A stretch of 64,000 nucleotides of DNA from UBA1672 sp050633325 (GCA_050633325.1 JBOEGH010000010.1:1-64000), one strand, 5' to 3'; shown: positions 1 through 8,653, counted from the stretch's first letter. The notes: generated by a model from the letters alone, not told the origin. Numbers and translations: made by a program.

Positions 1-1168
1 CTAGCGCACGCACCAAGTTATATGCAGGAATCGTGGCTTGATTCTTCACCAAATAATCAAAGCTTGTACCTTCTGGTTCGCATACAAAGTTAGGAAGCTC
101 TCTTCGTATAGCTCCCTCAATCACGGATTCAATTTCCTGAGTTGGAAATCGTGCGCGTTTATAATTTGGGTGCTCTTTATCTTCAGCCAGAAATTTGTTT
201 GTGTAATAGCGATATCGTTTACCGTTTTTCTTATTCGTAAAAACTGGCGTGTATGGGTTGTTACGCTCATCGAATATTCGCCCCGTTAGTATATTCCGGT
301 GCTGTGTCCGGATGGCACCTTTTGGACATTGCGTTTGGTTCTTGAGCTTTTTCTGTACGGCATCCCATAACTCAATCGGAATGATGGCATCATGCAGTCC
401 TTCATGAATTTTATCCTTGTGTGAAACCTTACCGATATAAACTGGGTTTTGCAGCAAGCTATAAAGCATTCCTCGGCTAAAATATGTGCCACCATACTTA
501 GAACCTTTTTCTGATATGCGTTGACGGCTTTTAATGCCACGTCTTTTGAGTTCTAGTTCCACTGCCCTGACATTGCCTAACTCTAAATACAGTTCGAATA
601 TCTGCTTAGCTTGCGGGGCATCCTCTTCGTTAGTGATCAGGCGACGATCACCAAGATCAAAACCAAATGGTGGACGGCCACCTTGCCACATGCCTTTTGC
701 CTTAGAAGCAGCAATCTTATCGCGGATACGTTCGCCAGATACCTCACGCTCAAACTGCGCAAAGGATAGCAATACATTGAGCGTCAGCCTACCCATCGAT
801 GTTGTTGTGTTAAAGCTCTGCGTAATGCTAACGAAGGTCACACCGTATTCATCAAACACCTCGACGAGTTTTGAAAAGTCCGTCAGCGAGCGCGTTAAGC
901 GGTCTATCTTATAAACGACGATAACGTTGATCTTTCCAGCTTTGATATCTTTGATTAATCGGTTAAGTGCTGGCCGTTCAAGAGAGCCGCCAGAGAATCC
1001 TCCATCATCATATTGTTCCGGTGATGCTATCCAGCCTTCAGAGCGTTGACTAACTATATATGCTTCGCACGCCTCGCGCTGTGCATCCAGCGTATTGAAC
1101 TCCATATCCAAGCGTTCATCCGTAGATTTCCGCGTGTAGATTGCACATGTTTTTGCTATGGTCCTCAT
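1..1168 (-). CDS. Large serine recombinase, 3' end outside the window
   Basis: Site-specific recombinase of the large serine family; it cuts and rejoins DNA to integrate or excise a mobile element. The frame is open from 1168 to the left edge (about 389 residues), so the C-terminus is missing. The N-terminal resolvase domain (about 1-150) begins AIYTRKST with the nucleophile at Ser15 and continues with YDDGGFSGG, a YKIDRLTRS motif and FAQFEREVSGERIRDKI. A recombinase domain follows (GGRPPFGFDL near 175), then a basic, aromatic stretch (GKRYRYYTNK) typical of the zinc-ribbon region. An in-frame ATG at 1177 is an alternative start; neither has a clear Shine-Dalgarno. It is the last gene seen of a minus-strand operon and is probably the mobility gene of this block. 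Confidence 0.9.
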   Translation of the reverse strand, partial: MRTIAKTCAIYTRKSTDERLDMEFNTLDAQREACEAYIVSQRSEGWIASPEQYDDGGFSGGSLERPALNRLIKDIKAGKINVIVVYKIDRLTRSLTDFSKLVEVFDEYGVTFVSITQSFNTTTSMGRLTLNVLLSFAQFEREVSGERIRDKIAASKAKGMWQGGRPPFGFDLGDRRLITNEEDAPQAKQIFELYLELGNVRAVELELKRRGIKSRQRISEKGSKYGGTYFSRGMLYSLLQNPVYIGKVSHKDKIHEGLHDAIIPIELWDAVQKKLKNQTQCPKGAIRTQHRNILTGRIFDERNNPYTPVFTNKKNGKRYRYYTNKFLAEDKEHPNYKRARFPTQEIESVIEGAIRRELPNFVCEPEGTSFDYLVKNQATIPAYNLVRAL

Positions 1169-1208
1169 AACAACCATACATGCTTGCTATGCAGGAGAAG
1201 TCGAGCTC

Positions 1209-2144
1209 TTATCTTAAATTTTCGGAATTTAAAATTCCAACGTTTGAATTTGTTTCTACAATAAAAAAAGGCTCTAAAAATGGCGGGTGTGAAAAGCTAA
1301 TTTCTAAATTGAGTCTATCGATTTTTATATTACTAGCTTTCTCGATGTCTTGAATAACGCCATCGCTATTATTTAGGCAATATGTTCGGATGTTGTTTAT
1401 GCGTTCAAAAAAGCGGCTAACGTTATCGACAGTTTTTAATGAGTGCCCACTTGTTACAAGACCTCTCGGTGGAGCATAGACATTTCCGTCTATTGTAATA
1501 AAATTCGTCATACCAGCTTTTCTTAACTCGGATCTATCTTGATCTGTCCGCTCTGTAGGTGGTGCTTTGATGTCATTCATTTTAAATGGCCTTATAGTTT
1601 CTGGCCAATTCCTGTGTAGAATTTTTATAGCTTCAGAATTAGAAAAATCATCGTGCGTAAAAATATTTATAAAGCATACACAGTCTTCGAAAACCCTCGT
1701 AAACAGTAATTCGTTTGTTCGTTGAATGAAGCCGTCGTTTTCAAGCTGAGTGCCTAGATGCAGGTGATGAAACCCCCATTCGTTTAACATCCCGTCCTTA
1801 TCGGCGGATTGACTGGTGTTGTTTAAGGAAATGGCTTTTTGAACAATACGTCGACTCAGATATGCCTTTAAGTTCTCACCAATGGTGAATTTTCTATATA
1901 TCTCCCATATAGCATCGCTAAACTTTAAAAATTCGGGACTCTCCTGAAGTTCTTTAGACATTAAAACGGATTTGGACTTTAAAGAGATTAAACGATCTGT
2001 CCAATTAATATAACGCAAAGTTAGTTGCTTAATATGTTCTTGCTCGATCACCTGTTTTTGGTTGCCAGATATATAGGGTGATAGGTTGCTAATGATGTAA
2101 TTTCTGATGTTGTCGTCAAAACAATCTATGACTCGGGTACTCAT
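1209..2144 (-). CDS. Protein of unknown function, 311 aa, cargo between DUF2924 and recombinase
   Basis: I do not recognise a named family. The protein is soluble, with no signal peptide or membrane segment. The middle holds GFHHLHLGT, then RTNELLFTRV and an HRNWPE motif. The H-x-H-L-G ... R ... LLF arrangement recalls conserved hypothetical proteins of mobile elements and could be a catalytic His/Arg set, but that is inference. AAGGA lies about 8 bases before the ATG at 2144. It stands 28 bases after the DUF2924 gene and about 40 bases before the recombinase on the same strand, so it is probably cotranscribed. DUF2924 and recombinase genes are often direct neighbours, so this gene looks like inserted cargo. 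A defence or toxin role is possible but unproven. Confidence 0.75.
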   Translation of the reverse strand: MSTRVIDCFDDNIRNYIISNLSPYISGNQKQVIEQEHIKQLTLRYINWTDRLISLKSKSVLMSKELQESPEFLKFSDAIWEIYRKFTIGENLKAYLSRRIVQKAISLNNTSQSADKDGMLNEWGFHHLHLGTQLENDGFIQRTNELLFTRVFEDCVCFINIFTHDDFSNSEAIKILHRNWPETIRPFKMNDIKAPPTERTDQDRSELRKAGMTNFITIDGNVYAPPRGLVTSGHSLKTVDNVSRFFERINNIRTYCLNNSDGVIQDIEKASNIKIDRLNLEISFSHPPFLEPFFIVETNSNVGILNSENLR

Positions 2145-2172
2145 TACTTAATCCTTTTTTTGAAGAAAAAAT

Positions 2173-2592
2173 TTAACATTTCTTCAGGCCAAAAAACACC
2201 CAACCATTCCAGCGTGATCCTGTGATGGTGTTGGCGATTTGGGACAAGCTCGTATAAATACCACCCTCATACTCAAATCCATCGCGCACAACTATCACGC
2301 AATACTTCTTTCCCTTCCATGTGCGAACTAGCCGTGTGCCGGGTTTAAGTTCGATTGCTTTATCAAAACTGGCAGGGGTACGTTTATAAGTTCTCACAAG
2401 TTGATCCAAACGCACTTGCTGCTCTGACGTAAATCCACCCATTTGCTTGAATTTAATACTTTCAATCATCATTGTTCGTCCCATCGTGCCATGAGGACGC
2501 TTACCCCACGTCTTAGCCCAACGTGATCGCAATTCATTTAACGGTAGGTCTTTTAGATGCATATGGCCCTCACGAGTTAACGTCAGGGCCAT
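2173..2592 (-). CDS. DUF2924 family protein
   Basis: A basic 139-residue protein of the DUF2924 type: an N-terminal helical part (LNELRSRWAKTWGKRPHGTMGRTMM), then a beta-rich half with the hallmark GTRLVRTWKGKKYCVIV, GFEYEGGIYTSLSQIAN and ITGSRWNGWVFFGL. Its molecular role is not known. The family is found almost always beside serine recombinases in alphaproteobacterial mobile elements, as here with one gene in between. GGAAG sits about 7 bases before the ATG at 2592, which supports this start over the internal Met11. Confidence 0.9.
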   Translation of the reverse strand: MALTLTREGHMHLKDLPLNELRSRWAKTWGKRPHGTMGRTMMIESIKFKQMGGFTSEQQVRLDQLVRTYKRTPASFDKAIELKPGTRLVRTWKGKKYCVIVVRDGFEYEGGIYTSLSQIANTITGSRWNGWVFFGLKKC

Positions 2593-2637
2593 ACACGCTT
2601 CCTTTAAAAGTGAAGTCCAGTCGAGAGATTTATTTTT

Positions 2638-3255
2638 TTACAGCGCCATCTTCGGGTCATTACTTGGAAAATCAAGCGGCCATGGTGCTATAGATTTAGG
2701 ATCTTTCTTTAGCCTGTCATGATATTTGATAAACACGCGCCAATCTGCATCATCATAAGGCTCATCATCTTCAAATGGCCATGCTTCAGTGCCCTCAACG
2801 CGGCGTACATCCCTCTTAAACATGTAGTACTGATACATCACATCAAAATGCTCGAGAGATCCGGGATTGCAGCTTGCCTTCAGCTTCCGTTCCTGCCATT
2901 CAGCCCAGATTGTCATCCATTCGAAGAGGTCTTTATCATTGCCACTCGCAGCAGATTCAAGCAATTTTGTTGCCAGCCTAGTTGCGGCAATATCACCTTT
3001 TGCAGCCTTATTGTTGAGCTGTGATATAATGACATAGAATTTAGGCACCATTTTGCGACGACCACTTTCTACGATTTCAATCTCTTTCCAAGCATCATTC
3101 ATAATAAATTTTCTGAAACTATCTATGGAAAAACGCTGCATACGATCAGATACTGGCGGACGTCCTTGGGGATTTCCAGATTGACCGGGTTTAAATTGAT
3201 GCTCCTTGGGTGGACGATTGTTCCTGCGGCCGTCTGTACAGTTCTTCTTACTCAT
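2638..3255 (-). CDS. DUF5681 domain protein (phage-terminase-associated)
   Basis: A hydrophilic protein of 205 residues. The N-terminus carries the diagnostic DUF5681 segment HQFKPGQSGNPQGRPP, a basic, Gly/Pro-rich strip known from proteins near phage terminases and parB-methyltransferases. The remainder is helical and acidic, with AAKGDIAATRLATKLLE and a Trp/Asp-rich tail. I start it at Met 3255 because GGAGG lies just upstream; a longer frame back to 3315 would run 60 bases further into the methyltransferase. From 3255 it overlaps that gene by 8 bases, which implies translational coupling. A DNA-binding or packaging role is inference. Confidence 0.8.
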   Translation of the reverse strand: MSKKNCTDGRRNNRPPKEHQFKPGQSGNPQGRPPVSDRMQRFSIDSFRKFIMNDAWKEIEIVESGRRKMVPKFYVIISQLNNKAAKGDIAATRLATKLLESAASGNDKDLFEWMTIWAEWQERKLKASCNPGSLEHFDVMYQYYMFKRDVRRVEGTEAWPFEDDEPYDDADWRVFIKYHDRLKKDPKSIAPWPLDFPSNDPKMAL

Positions 3256-4591
3256 CGCCTTTTCCTCCTTGTTGAGATTTATTGAAGGTTTTGCATGTAT
3301 CGGCGTGCATGGCATCTAGCCCTGTAAGCTTCTGCCAGCGGCGTACGATGACATCGCAGTATTTTGGCTCGAGCTCAATACAACGTGCCTGGCGCCCTGA
3401 CTTCTCGCAGGCAATCAAGGTTGAACCGGAGCCTGCAAATGGGTCCATCACGATGTGATTACGGCGCGTGCAATCTTTAATCGCATCAACAATCATGGCC
3501 ACAGGCTTCACTGTTGGATGCATTTCAAGATCACTCTGGCCAGCAAATCCATTCACACCGCGATAGTCCCAAACATTTGTACGGTAACGACCATGCCTAC
3601 CAAGATCAATTGTATTGAGGTGCGGCTTGCTACCATGTTTGAATACGCTCACTAACTCATACTTACTCCTATAGAAAGAGCCCATCCCGCCATTGTCCTT
3701 ATTCCAGACACAGATGTTTTTTAAATCCGTGTAATGAGCGCGCCCCGCGCTGAGGAGCTCGAAAATATGCCTCCAATCCATGCATATATAATGTAGAGAT
3801 CCATCGCGACTGTGTTGAACGGCAAAAGCGATGAAAGCGACTAAGAATTTGATGAATTCTTCTTCGGACATCTCGCCACTCGCCATGGCAAACTCGTCAT
3901 GCTTGATCTTACCGTTGCCACAGATGTGTCCGTTAACGCTCACGTTATAAGGTGGATCAGTGAAGATCATGTGCGCTGTTTCGGTAAGGATCAAGTCTTT
4001 GTAGCTTTGTTCTTGCAGAGCATCTGCACAAATCAAGCGATGCTTCCCCATTACCCAAATATCGCCGGCCTTTGTAATTACCGGTCCATCGTCGGGGATA
4101 GCAGGAATATCATCTGCTGGATCATTCTCGATAACTACACCATCATCGATGATTAAATCCAGCGTAGCTGTTTCAAAGCCCATAATCTCTAGATCAAAAT
4201 CCAGATCCATTTCCATGAGGTCAGTAATCTCAACCTTGAGTAGATCGTCATCATGACCTGTATTCAGAGTGAGTTGATTATCAGCAAGGCGATAAGCCCT
4301 TTTTTCGGCTTCGGACAAGTGATCAATCAGGATAACCGGAACTTGTTTTAAGCCAAGAAGCTTTGCGGCCTCATAACGCCCATGTCCGGCAATAATTTCG
4401 AACGAGCTGTCCGTTATAAGTGGATTGATTGCGCCAAATTTCTGCATACTTCCAGCAATCTGTTCCACCTGCTTGGGCGGGTGCTTCTTCGCATTATTGG
4501 CATAGGGAGTGAGATTTTGAATATCAACTAACTGATATTCAGGCAGTGTTCCGACTTTGAAGCGGTCGATAGCTTTCTTTTTCTGAGCCAT
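3248..4591 (-). CDS. ParB-domain DNA (adenine-N6/cytosine-N4) methyltransferase
   Basis: A two-domain DNA methyltransferase of 447 residues. Residues about 15-105 form a ParB/sulfiredoxin-like domain (LTPYANNAKKHPPKQVEQIA, IAGHGRYEAAKLLG). The catalytic domain has motif IV FTDPPYNV near residue 212 and the SAM-binding FAGSGSTLIACE near 385, followed by CIELEPKYCDVIVRRW. Motif IV before motif I is the beta-class order. Such proteins are common in prophages and integrative elements as orphan methylases; no restriction enzyme is visible nearby. The start at 4591 is preferred over 4648 because GGAG lies 9 bases upstream. It heads the minus-strand operon running to the recombinase. Confidence 0.9.
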   Translation of the reverse strand: MAQKKKAIDRFKVGTLPEYQLVDIQNLTPYANNAKKHPPKQVEQIAGSMQKFGAINPLITDSSFEIIAGHGRYEAAKLLGLKQVPVILIDHLSEAEKRAYRLADNQLTLNTGHDDDLLKVEITDLMEMDLDFDLEIMGFETATLDLIIDDGVVIENDPADDIPAIPDDGPVITKAGDIWVMGKHRLICADALQEQSYKDLILTETAHMIFTDPPYNVSVNGHICGNGKIKHDEFAMASGEMSEEEFIKFLVAFIAFAVQHSRDGSLHYICMDWRHIFELLSAGRAHYTDLKNICVWNKDNGGMGSFYRSKYELVSVFKHGSKPHLNTIDLGRHGRYRTNVWDYRGVNGFAGQSDLEMHPTVKPVAMIVDAIKDCTRRNHIVMDPFAGSGSTLIACEKSGRQARCIELEPKYCDVIVRRWQKLTGLDAMHADTCKTFNKSQQGGKGDE

Positions 4592-4909
4592 TTGAGGTCT
4601 CCATAATTTGAGATGAAAATCACGGAAACCAGGCAATAAAAAAGGCATGAGTTTCCGAATAAAATTTCAAATCGAAACCCATGTTTGATCTGAAACCCAT
4701 CCGGCCCATGCCGTGTTTTAAAGTTTTAGGTTGGTAAAGAAGCTATTCGAGCTGAACCCATGTCCGCCCACTTCACCGGCACGTTGCCCATGCAACCTCC
4801 GTCGCCCTTAACTTGGGATAATGAATAATACCTTATTTATAAAAAAATGCAAGAAAGGCGTATTGCTGCATGTCCATAAAAGCGTTGCTGCAGTTGTCTT
4901 TTACGTTTT
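4592..4909. other. Intergenic region with repeated CCCATG motifs
   Basis: This 318-base gap lies upstream of the methyltransferase operon and downstream of the lipoprotein gene, both on the minus strand. I see no gene. The plus strand carries a short motif several times: GAAACCCATG near 4674, GAAACCCATC near 4692, GGCCCATG near 4703, GAACCCATG near 4754 and GCCCATGC near 4786. On the minus strand these read CATGGGTTTC. The cluster would sit in the operon's promoter or leader and may bind a repressor. Confidence 0.4.
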
Positions 4910-5521
4910 TTATAAGCTGATGTCACACTTGGTTAATGCTTCCGTAAAGCTCTCATCAACGGTGAATGATCCAGTGCCGGATGTGACTTGATTAACGCCA
5001 ATCACACGGAATTTAATCTCACTGTATGTACTGGCAATATCACGCAACAACGCCTTGGCTTTTTTGCCTGTATAGGCACGATATGGTGAGTTCAATTTCT
5101 GGATATCTTCCGTCATGGTTTTGATACTATCAGCGTATCCCTTACCCATATATTTCTCAGCCATATCTGTATTCATCGGCACGGACGGTGCGACATCAAT
5201 TGGTGTGTTTTGTGATGTCAAAGTGTAGAGCTTTGTTCCAACTTTGATTTGAATATCACCACCGATTGGTAGAGGGGGCTCAGTGCGCACACCTGCACGA
5301 ACTTCACCATTATGATTTTCTGCATAGAAGTGTTGAGTGAAATAAATATCCGTAAATCCACGTGCAAAATCACGACCAGCTTGCGTGCCACGCTCTACAC
5401 GACATGTTTTAGTGTCTGTGAAATCGTCATAATGATTGGTTGCATTCCAGCTAGTTGATACGCATGCGGTTAAAGCACTTATCGCTAATAAAGGTAATAT
5501 GGATTTGATTGGTTTGATCAT
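4910..5521 (-). CDS. Predicted lipoprotein, unknown function
   Basis: An exported protein of 203 residues. The N-terminus is a lipoprotein signal (MIKPIKSILPLLAISALTAC), with the lipobox LTAC placing the acylated Cys at about residue 20. The mature part is polar and beta-rich, with KTCRVERGTQAGRDFARGFTD and a central GGDIQIKVGTKLYTL segment. I recognise no family. GGGAG lies 6 bases before the ATG at 5521, so the longer frame to 5545 is not used. The gene is expressed away from the folded RNA element that starts about 45 bases upstream on the opposite strand. Its neighbours suggest accessory cargo. Confidence 0.75.
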   Translation of the reverse strand: MIKPIKSILPLLAISALTACVSTSWNATNHYDDFTDTKTCRVERGTQAGRDFARGFTDIYFTQHFYAENHNGEVRAGVRTEPPLPIGGDIQIKVGTKLYTLTSQNTPIDVAPSVPMNTDMAEKYMGKGYADSIKTMTEDIQKLNSPYRAYTGKKAKALLRDIASTYSEIKFRVIGVNQVTSGTGSFTVDESFTEALTKCDISL

Positions 5522-5570
5522 TTTAACTCCCTTCGATCTAATCAAATCGGCTACCAGATTTCTCTGGCAG

Positions 5571-5715
5571 CCGGGGAGTAGTTACCGTCCGAGAACGGCC
5601 AGCGTATTCACGCAAGCGCTCTTGTATTCCGCTGCTCCCCGACCATAGGTCGAGAGGCAACATCATTGGTGACGGCCAGATGCTGTTTGGCCGTCTCGGA
5701 GGGGTAACTAGCCCC
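5571..5715 (+). ncRNA. Candidate C4/CI-type antisense RNA (phage P1/P4 immunity class)
   Basis: A dense set of complementary segments, shown directly by the sequence. The arm at 5573-5593 (GGGGAGTAGTTACC then GTCCGAG) is nearly complementary to 5695-5715 (CTCGGAGGGGTAACTAGCCCC). The first nine bases, 5573-5581, can instead pair completely with CTGCTCCCC at 5632-5640. A separate hairpin joins GACGGCCA (5671-5678) to TGGCCGTC (5688-5695). Mutually exclusive pairings ahead of a short frame are what the C4 RNA of phage P1 and the CI RNA of P4 show. The family assignment is from memory and the strand is chosen by that analogy. The helicase-DUF2290 pair downstream is a known cargo type of P2/P4-like elements, which fits. 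Confidence 0.45.
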
Positions 5716-5820
5716 ATGAGCACAAGACTGCACTCACAACAGAACGTTAGCTTTTTATTGGATAGGCAGCAAGTCATGAATTCTAAAAAGAAGATTTCAT
5801 TTTCATTCGTTTTGTTCTAA
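5716..5820 (+). CDS. Short ORF directly after the folded RNA
   Basis: A 34-codon frame starts at the ATG that abuts the 3' arm of the folded element and ends in TAA at 5820. The frame is also open upstream through the element. The peptide begins MSTRLHSQQNVSFLLDRQQV and ends in a Lys-rich then Phe-rich tail. In P1/P4-type regions short frames such as icd follow the antisense RNA, so this may be the remnant or equivalent of such a gene. No clear Shine-Dalgarno is seen, and expression is unproven. Confidence 0.3.
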   Translation: MSTRLHSQQNVSFLLDRQQVMNSKKKISFSFVLF

Positions 5821-5867
5821 AAATATGATTTTAGAACTAAGTACTTGATGAAAACGGCTTCAATAAA

Positions 5868-7964
5868 ATGCTCGATATTATATTAACATCAGAAAGAATA
5901 CAGACTCATCCTGAAGGCAGGCAGTTTTTAACCTTTATTCAAGGTAATGAGACTGAATTGGGTTTAGAGGGTTCTGTTGTTTATTATGACTTTCCAGCAT
6001 ACTCGGATTATGAGTCTGTGCTACATAAGCCAGATTTCCTAGTTATAAGCCCTAAAAAAGGATTATTAGCAATAAAGTTTATTGCGGGTACTTTGTTCAA
6101 CCAAACAGAAAGACCCTTACTAGAAATAGATGAGTCAATCTCAGAATTCACCAGTATAGTTGTAGGACGACTACTAAAGAGTAAACGGTTGCGTTCTGGG
6201 CGCACAACTTTGAAATTTGAAGTTTTGCCAATTTTGTATGCCCCCGCTGCTGAGGTGAAGGAAATACAAAAAGAAATTGAAAGCGAATTGGTTACTTCAG
6301 AAACAACATTCAAAGAGTTAGTTCTGCAACATGAACATGAACAGGTCTCCGCGGAAGATTTTTCAGAAATCAGGTCAATTGTTGAAGGAGCAAAAGCACT
6401 CACCAGGCCACAAAGGCGAATATTACAAGACCCCAAGACTGAAAGCAAAGCCGCCGCACTGATAAAGCTTGAGGAAGAGATTGCTAATTTTGATGAAAAG
6501 CAGAGACAAACAGCCCTTTCAACTGTGCAAGGCCCGCAAAGAATACGAGGACTTGCAGGGTCAGGGAAAACCGTAATTCTAGCAATGAAGGCAGCCCATC
6601 TTCATATAAACAACCCTCATGCGAGAATACTGGTCACATTCTATACCAAAAGTTTAAGGTCTACCTTAGAGTACTTGATCACTAGGTTTTACAGGCATTA
6701 CAAAGAAGAAGACCCAGACTGGAATCTTTTAAATATAAGACACGGTTGGGGAGGAAAAGATATTCCTGGTGTCTATTCTGAGGCGTGTAAGCGGCATGAA
6801 AAAATGCCCATGAGATTTGGAGAAGCTAGGCAGAAATCAACAAACCCTTTTGATTATATTTGCAAAGAGCTCATTAAGCAGGTTCAGATACAACCATACT
6901 ATGATTATATTTTAGTGGATGAAGGACAAGACTTTCCTTCGGGCTTTTATGAACTTCTTTTCTTTATGGCTAAAGGAGAGAGAGATCAAAAAAACATCGT
7001 TTGGGCTTACGATGAATTGCAAAATATTTTGAATGTTAATATCAGAAGCCCTGAAGCGCTGTTTGGATTGGATTTAGATGGCGAACCTAAAATTTCTCTA
7101 GAGAGATCGGAAACGCAGGACATTGAAAATGATATTGTTCTAAGCAAGTGTTATCGCAATCAAAGAGAGGTATTGGTTACAGCACATGCATTGGGTTTTG
7201 GTCTTTATGGTGACATCGTGCAAATGCTTGAAGGAAAAGAGCATTGGACAGATGTTGGGTATCAAGTTTTATCCGATGCTTTGACTATTGGTAATAAAGT
7301 TGAGATATTGAGGCCTGAAGAGAATAGCCCTTTGGCTATTCAGGACGATGATAAAATAATAGCGTGTCATAGCGCTAAAAATCTTGATGGTGAAATTGCA
7401 TGGGTATCCCAAGAAATTATGCAATTTTTGTCGCAAGGCTTGAAACCCGAAGACATCTTAGTCATTGCATTAGACGATAGGCATGCGAGAACATATCTTC
7501 AAGCTGTATCTGAAAAGCTGGCCTCTCAGCAAGTGAGCACAAATAACATTATCGAAGACCCGTATAATGAGCCTCCGTTTAAGATAGAGGGACGAGTATC
7601 TCTATCAACTGTTTATAGAGCCAAGGGTAATGAAGCTTATGTTGTGTTCACTGTAGGTGTGGACGCTATTAATGGTAGGTGGAGGAACGATAGAAATAAG
7701 TTGTTTACTGCATTTACCCGGTCTAAAGCTTGGCTGCGAGTTAGTGGCATAGGCGATAAGGCAAATAAATTTATTGCTGAAATCACAGCTGCAAAGGAAA
7801 ATTTCCCTCACCTCAAATTTACAATGCCCGACCCAGATGAAGTAGAAACTATCCAGAGAGACCTAAGTCAAAAACATATCGCAGCTAAGAGATTGCAAGA
7901 AGAATATAAAACGAAAATGAAAAGGCTGGGTATTAATGATGATGAGATAGAGAATTATCTTTAA
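5868..7964 (+). CDS. Superfamily 1 helicase with NERD-like N-terminus (helicase-DUF2290 system)
   Basis: A 698-residue SF1 (UvrD/DUF2075-like) helicase. Residues 1-130 resemble a NERD nuclease-like domain: Asp56 in KPDFLVIS and Lys70 in GLLAIKF. The position expected to hold the catalytic Glu two residues before the Lys is Ala68, so nuclease activity is doubtful. The ATPase core has Walker A GLAGSGKT (Lys234), Walker B ILVDEGQD (Asp351/Glu352), motif V TVYRAKGNEAYVVF and motif VI LFTAFTRSKAWLRV. The C-terminus is a charged helix. The DUF2290 gene starts 2 bases after the stop. From memory this pair equals the Rst_HelicaseDUF2290 anti-phage system. The promoter probably lies in 5821-5867; the Shine-Dalgarno is weak. 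Confidence 0.9.
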   Translation: MLDIILTSERIQTHPEGRQFLTFIQGNETELGLEGSVVYYDFPAYSDYESVLHKPDFLVISPKKGLLAIKFIAGTLFNQTERPLLEIDESISEFTSIVVGRLLKSKRLRSGRTTLKFEVLPILYAPAAEVKEIQKEIESELVTSETTFKELVLQHEHEQVSAEDFSEIRSIVEGAKALTRPQRRILQDPKTESKAAALIKLEEEIANFDEKQRQTALSTVQGPQRIRGLAGSGKTVILAMKAAHLHINNPHARILVTFYTKSLRSTLEYLITRFYRHYKEEDPDWNLLNIRHGWGGKDIPGVYSEACKRHEKMPMRFGEARQKSTNPFDYICKELIKQVQIQPYYDYILVDEGQDFPSGFYELLFFMAKGERDQKNIVWAYDELQNILNVNIRSPEALFGLDLDGEPKISLERSETQDIENDIVLSKCYRNQREVLVTAHALGFGLYGDIVQMLEGKEHWTDVGYQVLSDALTIGNKVEILRPEENSPLAIQDDDKIIACHSAKNLDGEIAWVSQEIMQFLSQGLKPEDILVIALDDRHARTYLQAVSEKLASQQVSTNNIIEDPYNEPPFKIEGRVSLSTVYRAKGNEAYVVFTVGVDAINGRWRNDRNKLFTAFTRSKAWLRVSGIGDKANKFIAEITAAKENFPHLKFTMPDPDEVETIQRDLSQKHIAAKRLQEEYKTKMKRLGINDDEIENYL

Positions 7965-7966
7965 AA

Positions 7967-8653
7967 ATGGATGCTCGAACTTTTAACAAAAGTATTTTAC
8001 AGTCATGGGAACTGGTCAGCGCATTAAGTTTAGGGCTGACCGTCAGTACGCCAGTTTCTCTTAGTGTCAATTTAGAGTTTCGTGATTTTGCCTTTTCTAA
8101 TAATACTCAATATTCTGACTTGTATAGGCTAGGCCTTAAGCTTAAACATTATAATATTCTATTGAAAGATTACGGTTATTTTCAGTTTTCTCAACAAGAC
8201 GAAAATATACGCTTTGCTTATTACCCTTCTACTCATAACAGCCAGGACAGTGAGATAATAAGTGATTTATCTCAAGATTTGAATTCGGGTCTTATAAGCT
8301 TAGAGGACTATAGTGCTTTTTTGGAAGAAATGCAGGAATCTGTGACGATTCCTACTATTAGATATGAGTGCTCATTTGGTCAATACAAACCGTTTTGGCA
8401 CCCTTGCGCCCATTTTCATATTGGGCATCATTATGACAACAGATGGCCTGTTAAAAAAATTCTTTCTCCGTTAGCCTTCACAATGATAATTATCAAAAAG
8501 TACTATGGGGATAGTTGGGAAGAACATGATGATGATACTCATCCTTATAAAAATAAGATGAATGAAGAAATGGCTAAAGTAAAAAAGCTATGCCCCACAT
8601 TGGATGATGTTTATTTTACACAAAAAGAAAATGAGATTTTTCATTTTTTATAA
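7967..8653 (+). CDS. DUF2290 family protein, partner of the helicase
   Basis: A 228-residue protein of the DUF2290 family. The diagnostic region is the C-terminal half: HPCAHFHIGHHYDNRWPVKKILSPLAFTMIIIKKYY, with clustered His residues that could coordinate a metal or form an active site. The N-terminal half is unremarkable. It begins 2 bases after the helicase stop, so the two are cotranscribed and probably made in a fixed ratio. As partner of an SF1 helicase it is taken as the second component of a phage-defence pair. Its biochemical activity is not known to me. Confidence 0.85.
   Translation: MDARTFNKSILQSWELVSALSLGLTVSTPVSLSVNLEFRDFAFSNNTQYSDLYRLGLKLKHYNILLKDYGYFQFSQQDENIRFAYYPSTHNSQDSEIISDLSQDLNSGLISLEDYSAFLEEMQESVTIPTIRYECSFGQYKPFWHPCAHFHIGHHYDNRWPVKKILSPLAFTMIIIKKYYGDSWEEHDDDTHPYKNKMNEEMAKVKKLCPTLDDVYFTQKENEIFHFL

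Noticed and set aside
1..1168. Frameshifted or broken recombinase
   Set aside because: Reading the frame codon by codon shows no stop from 1168 to the window edge; it is simply cut by the window.
5571..5715. Manganese (yybP-ykoY) riboswitch, because of GGGGAGTAG
   Set aside because: Only this block matches; the rest of the fold differs and the downstream gene is a helicase, not a metal transporter.
5538..5777. A 79-codon minus-strand frame across the folded RNA
   Set aside because: It is antisense to a region full of complementary arms, has no ribosome site, and its composition follows the stems. The RNA fold explains it better.
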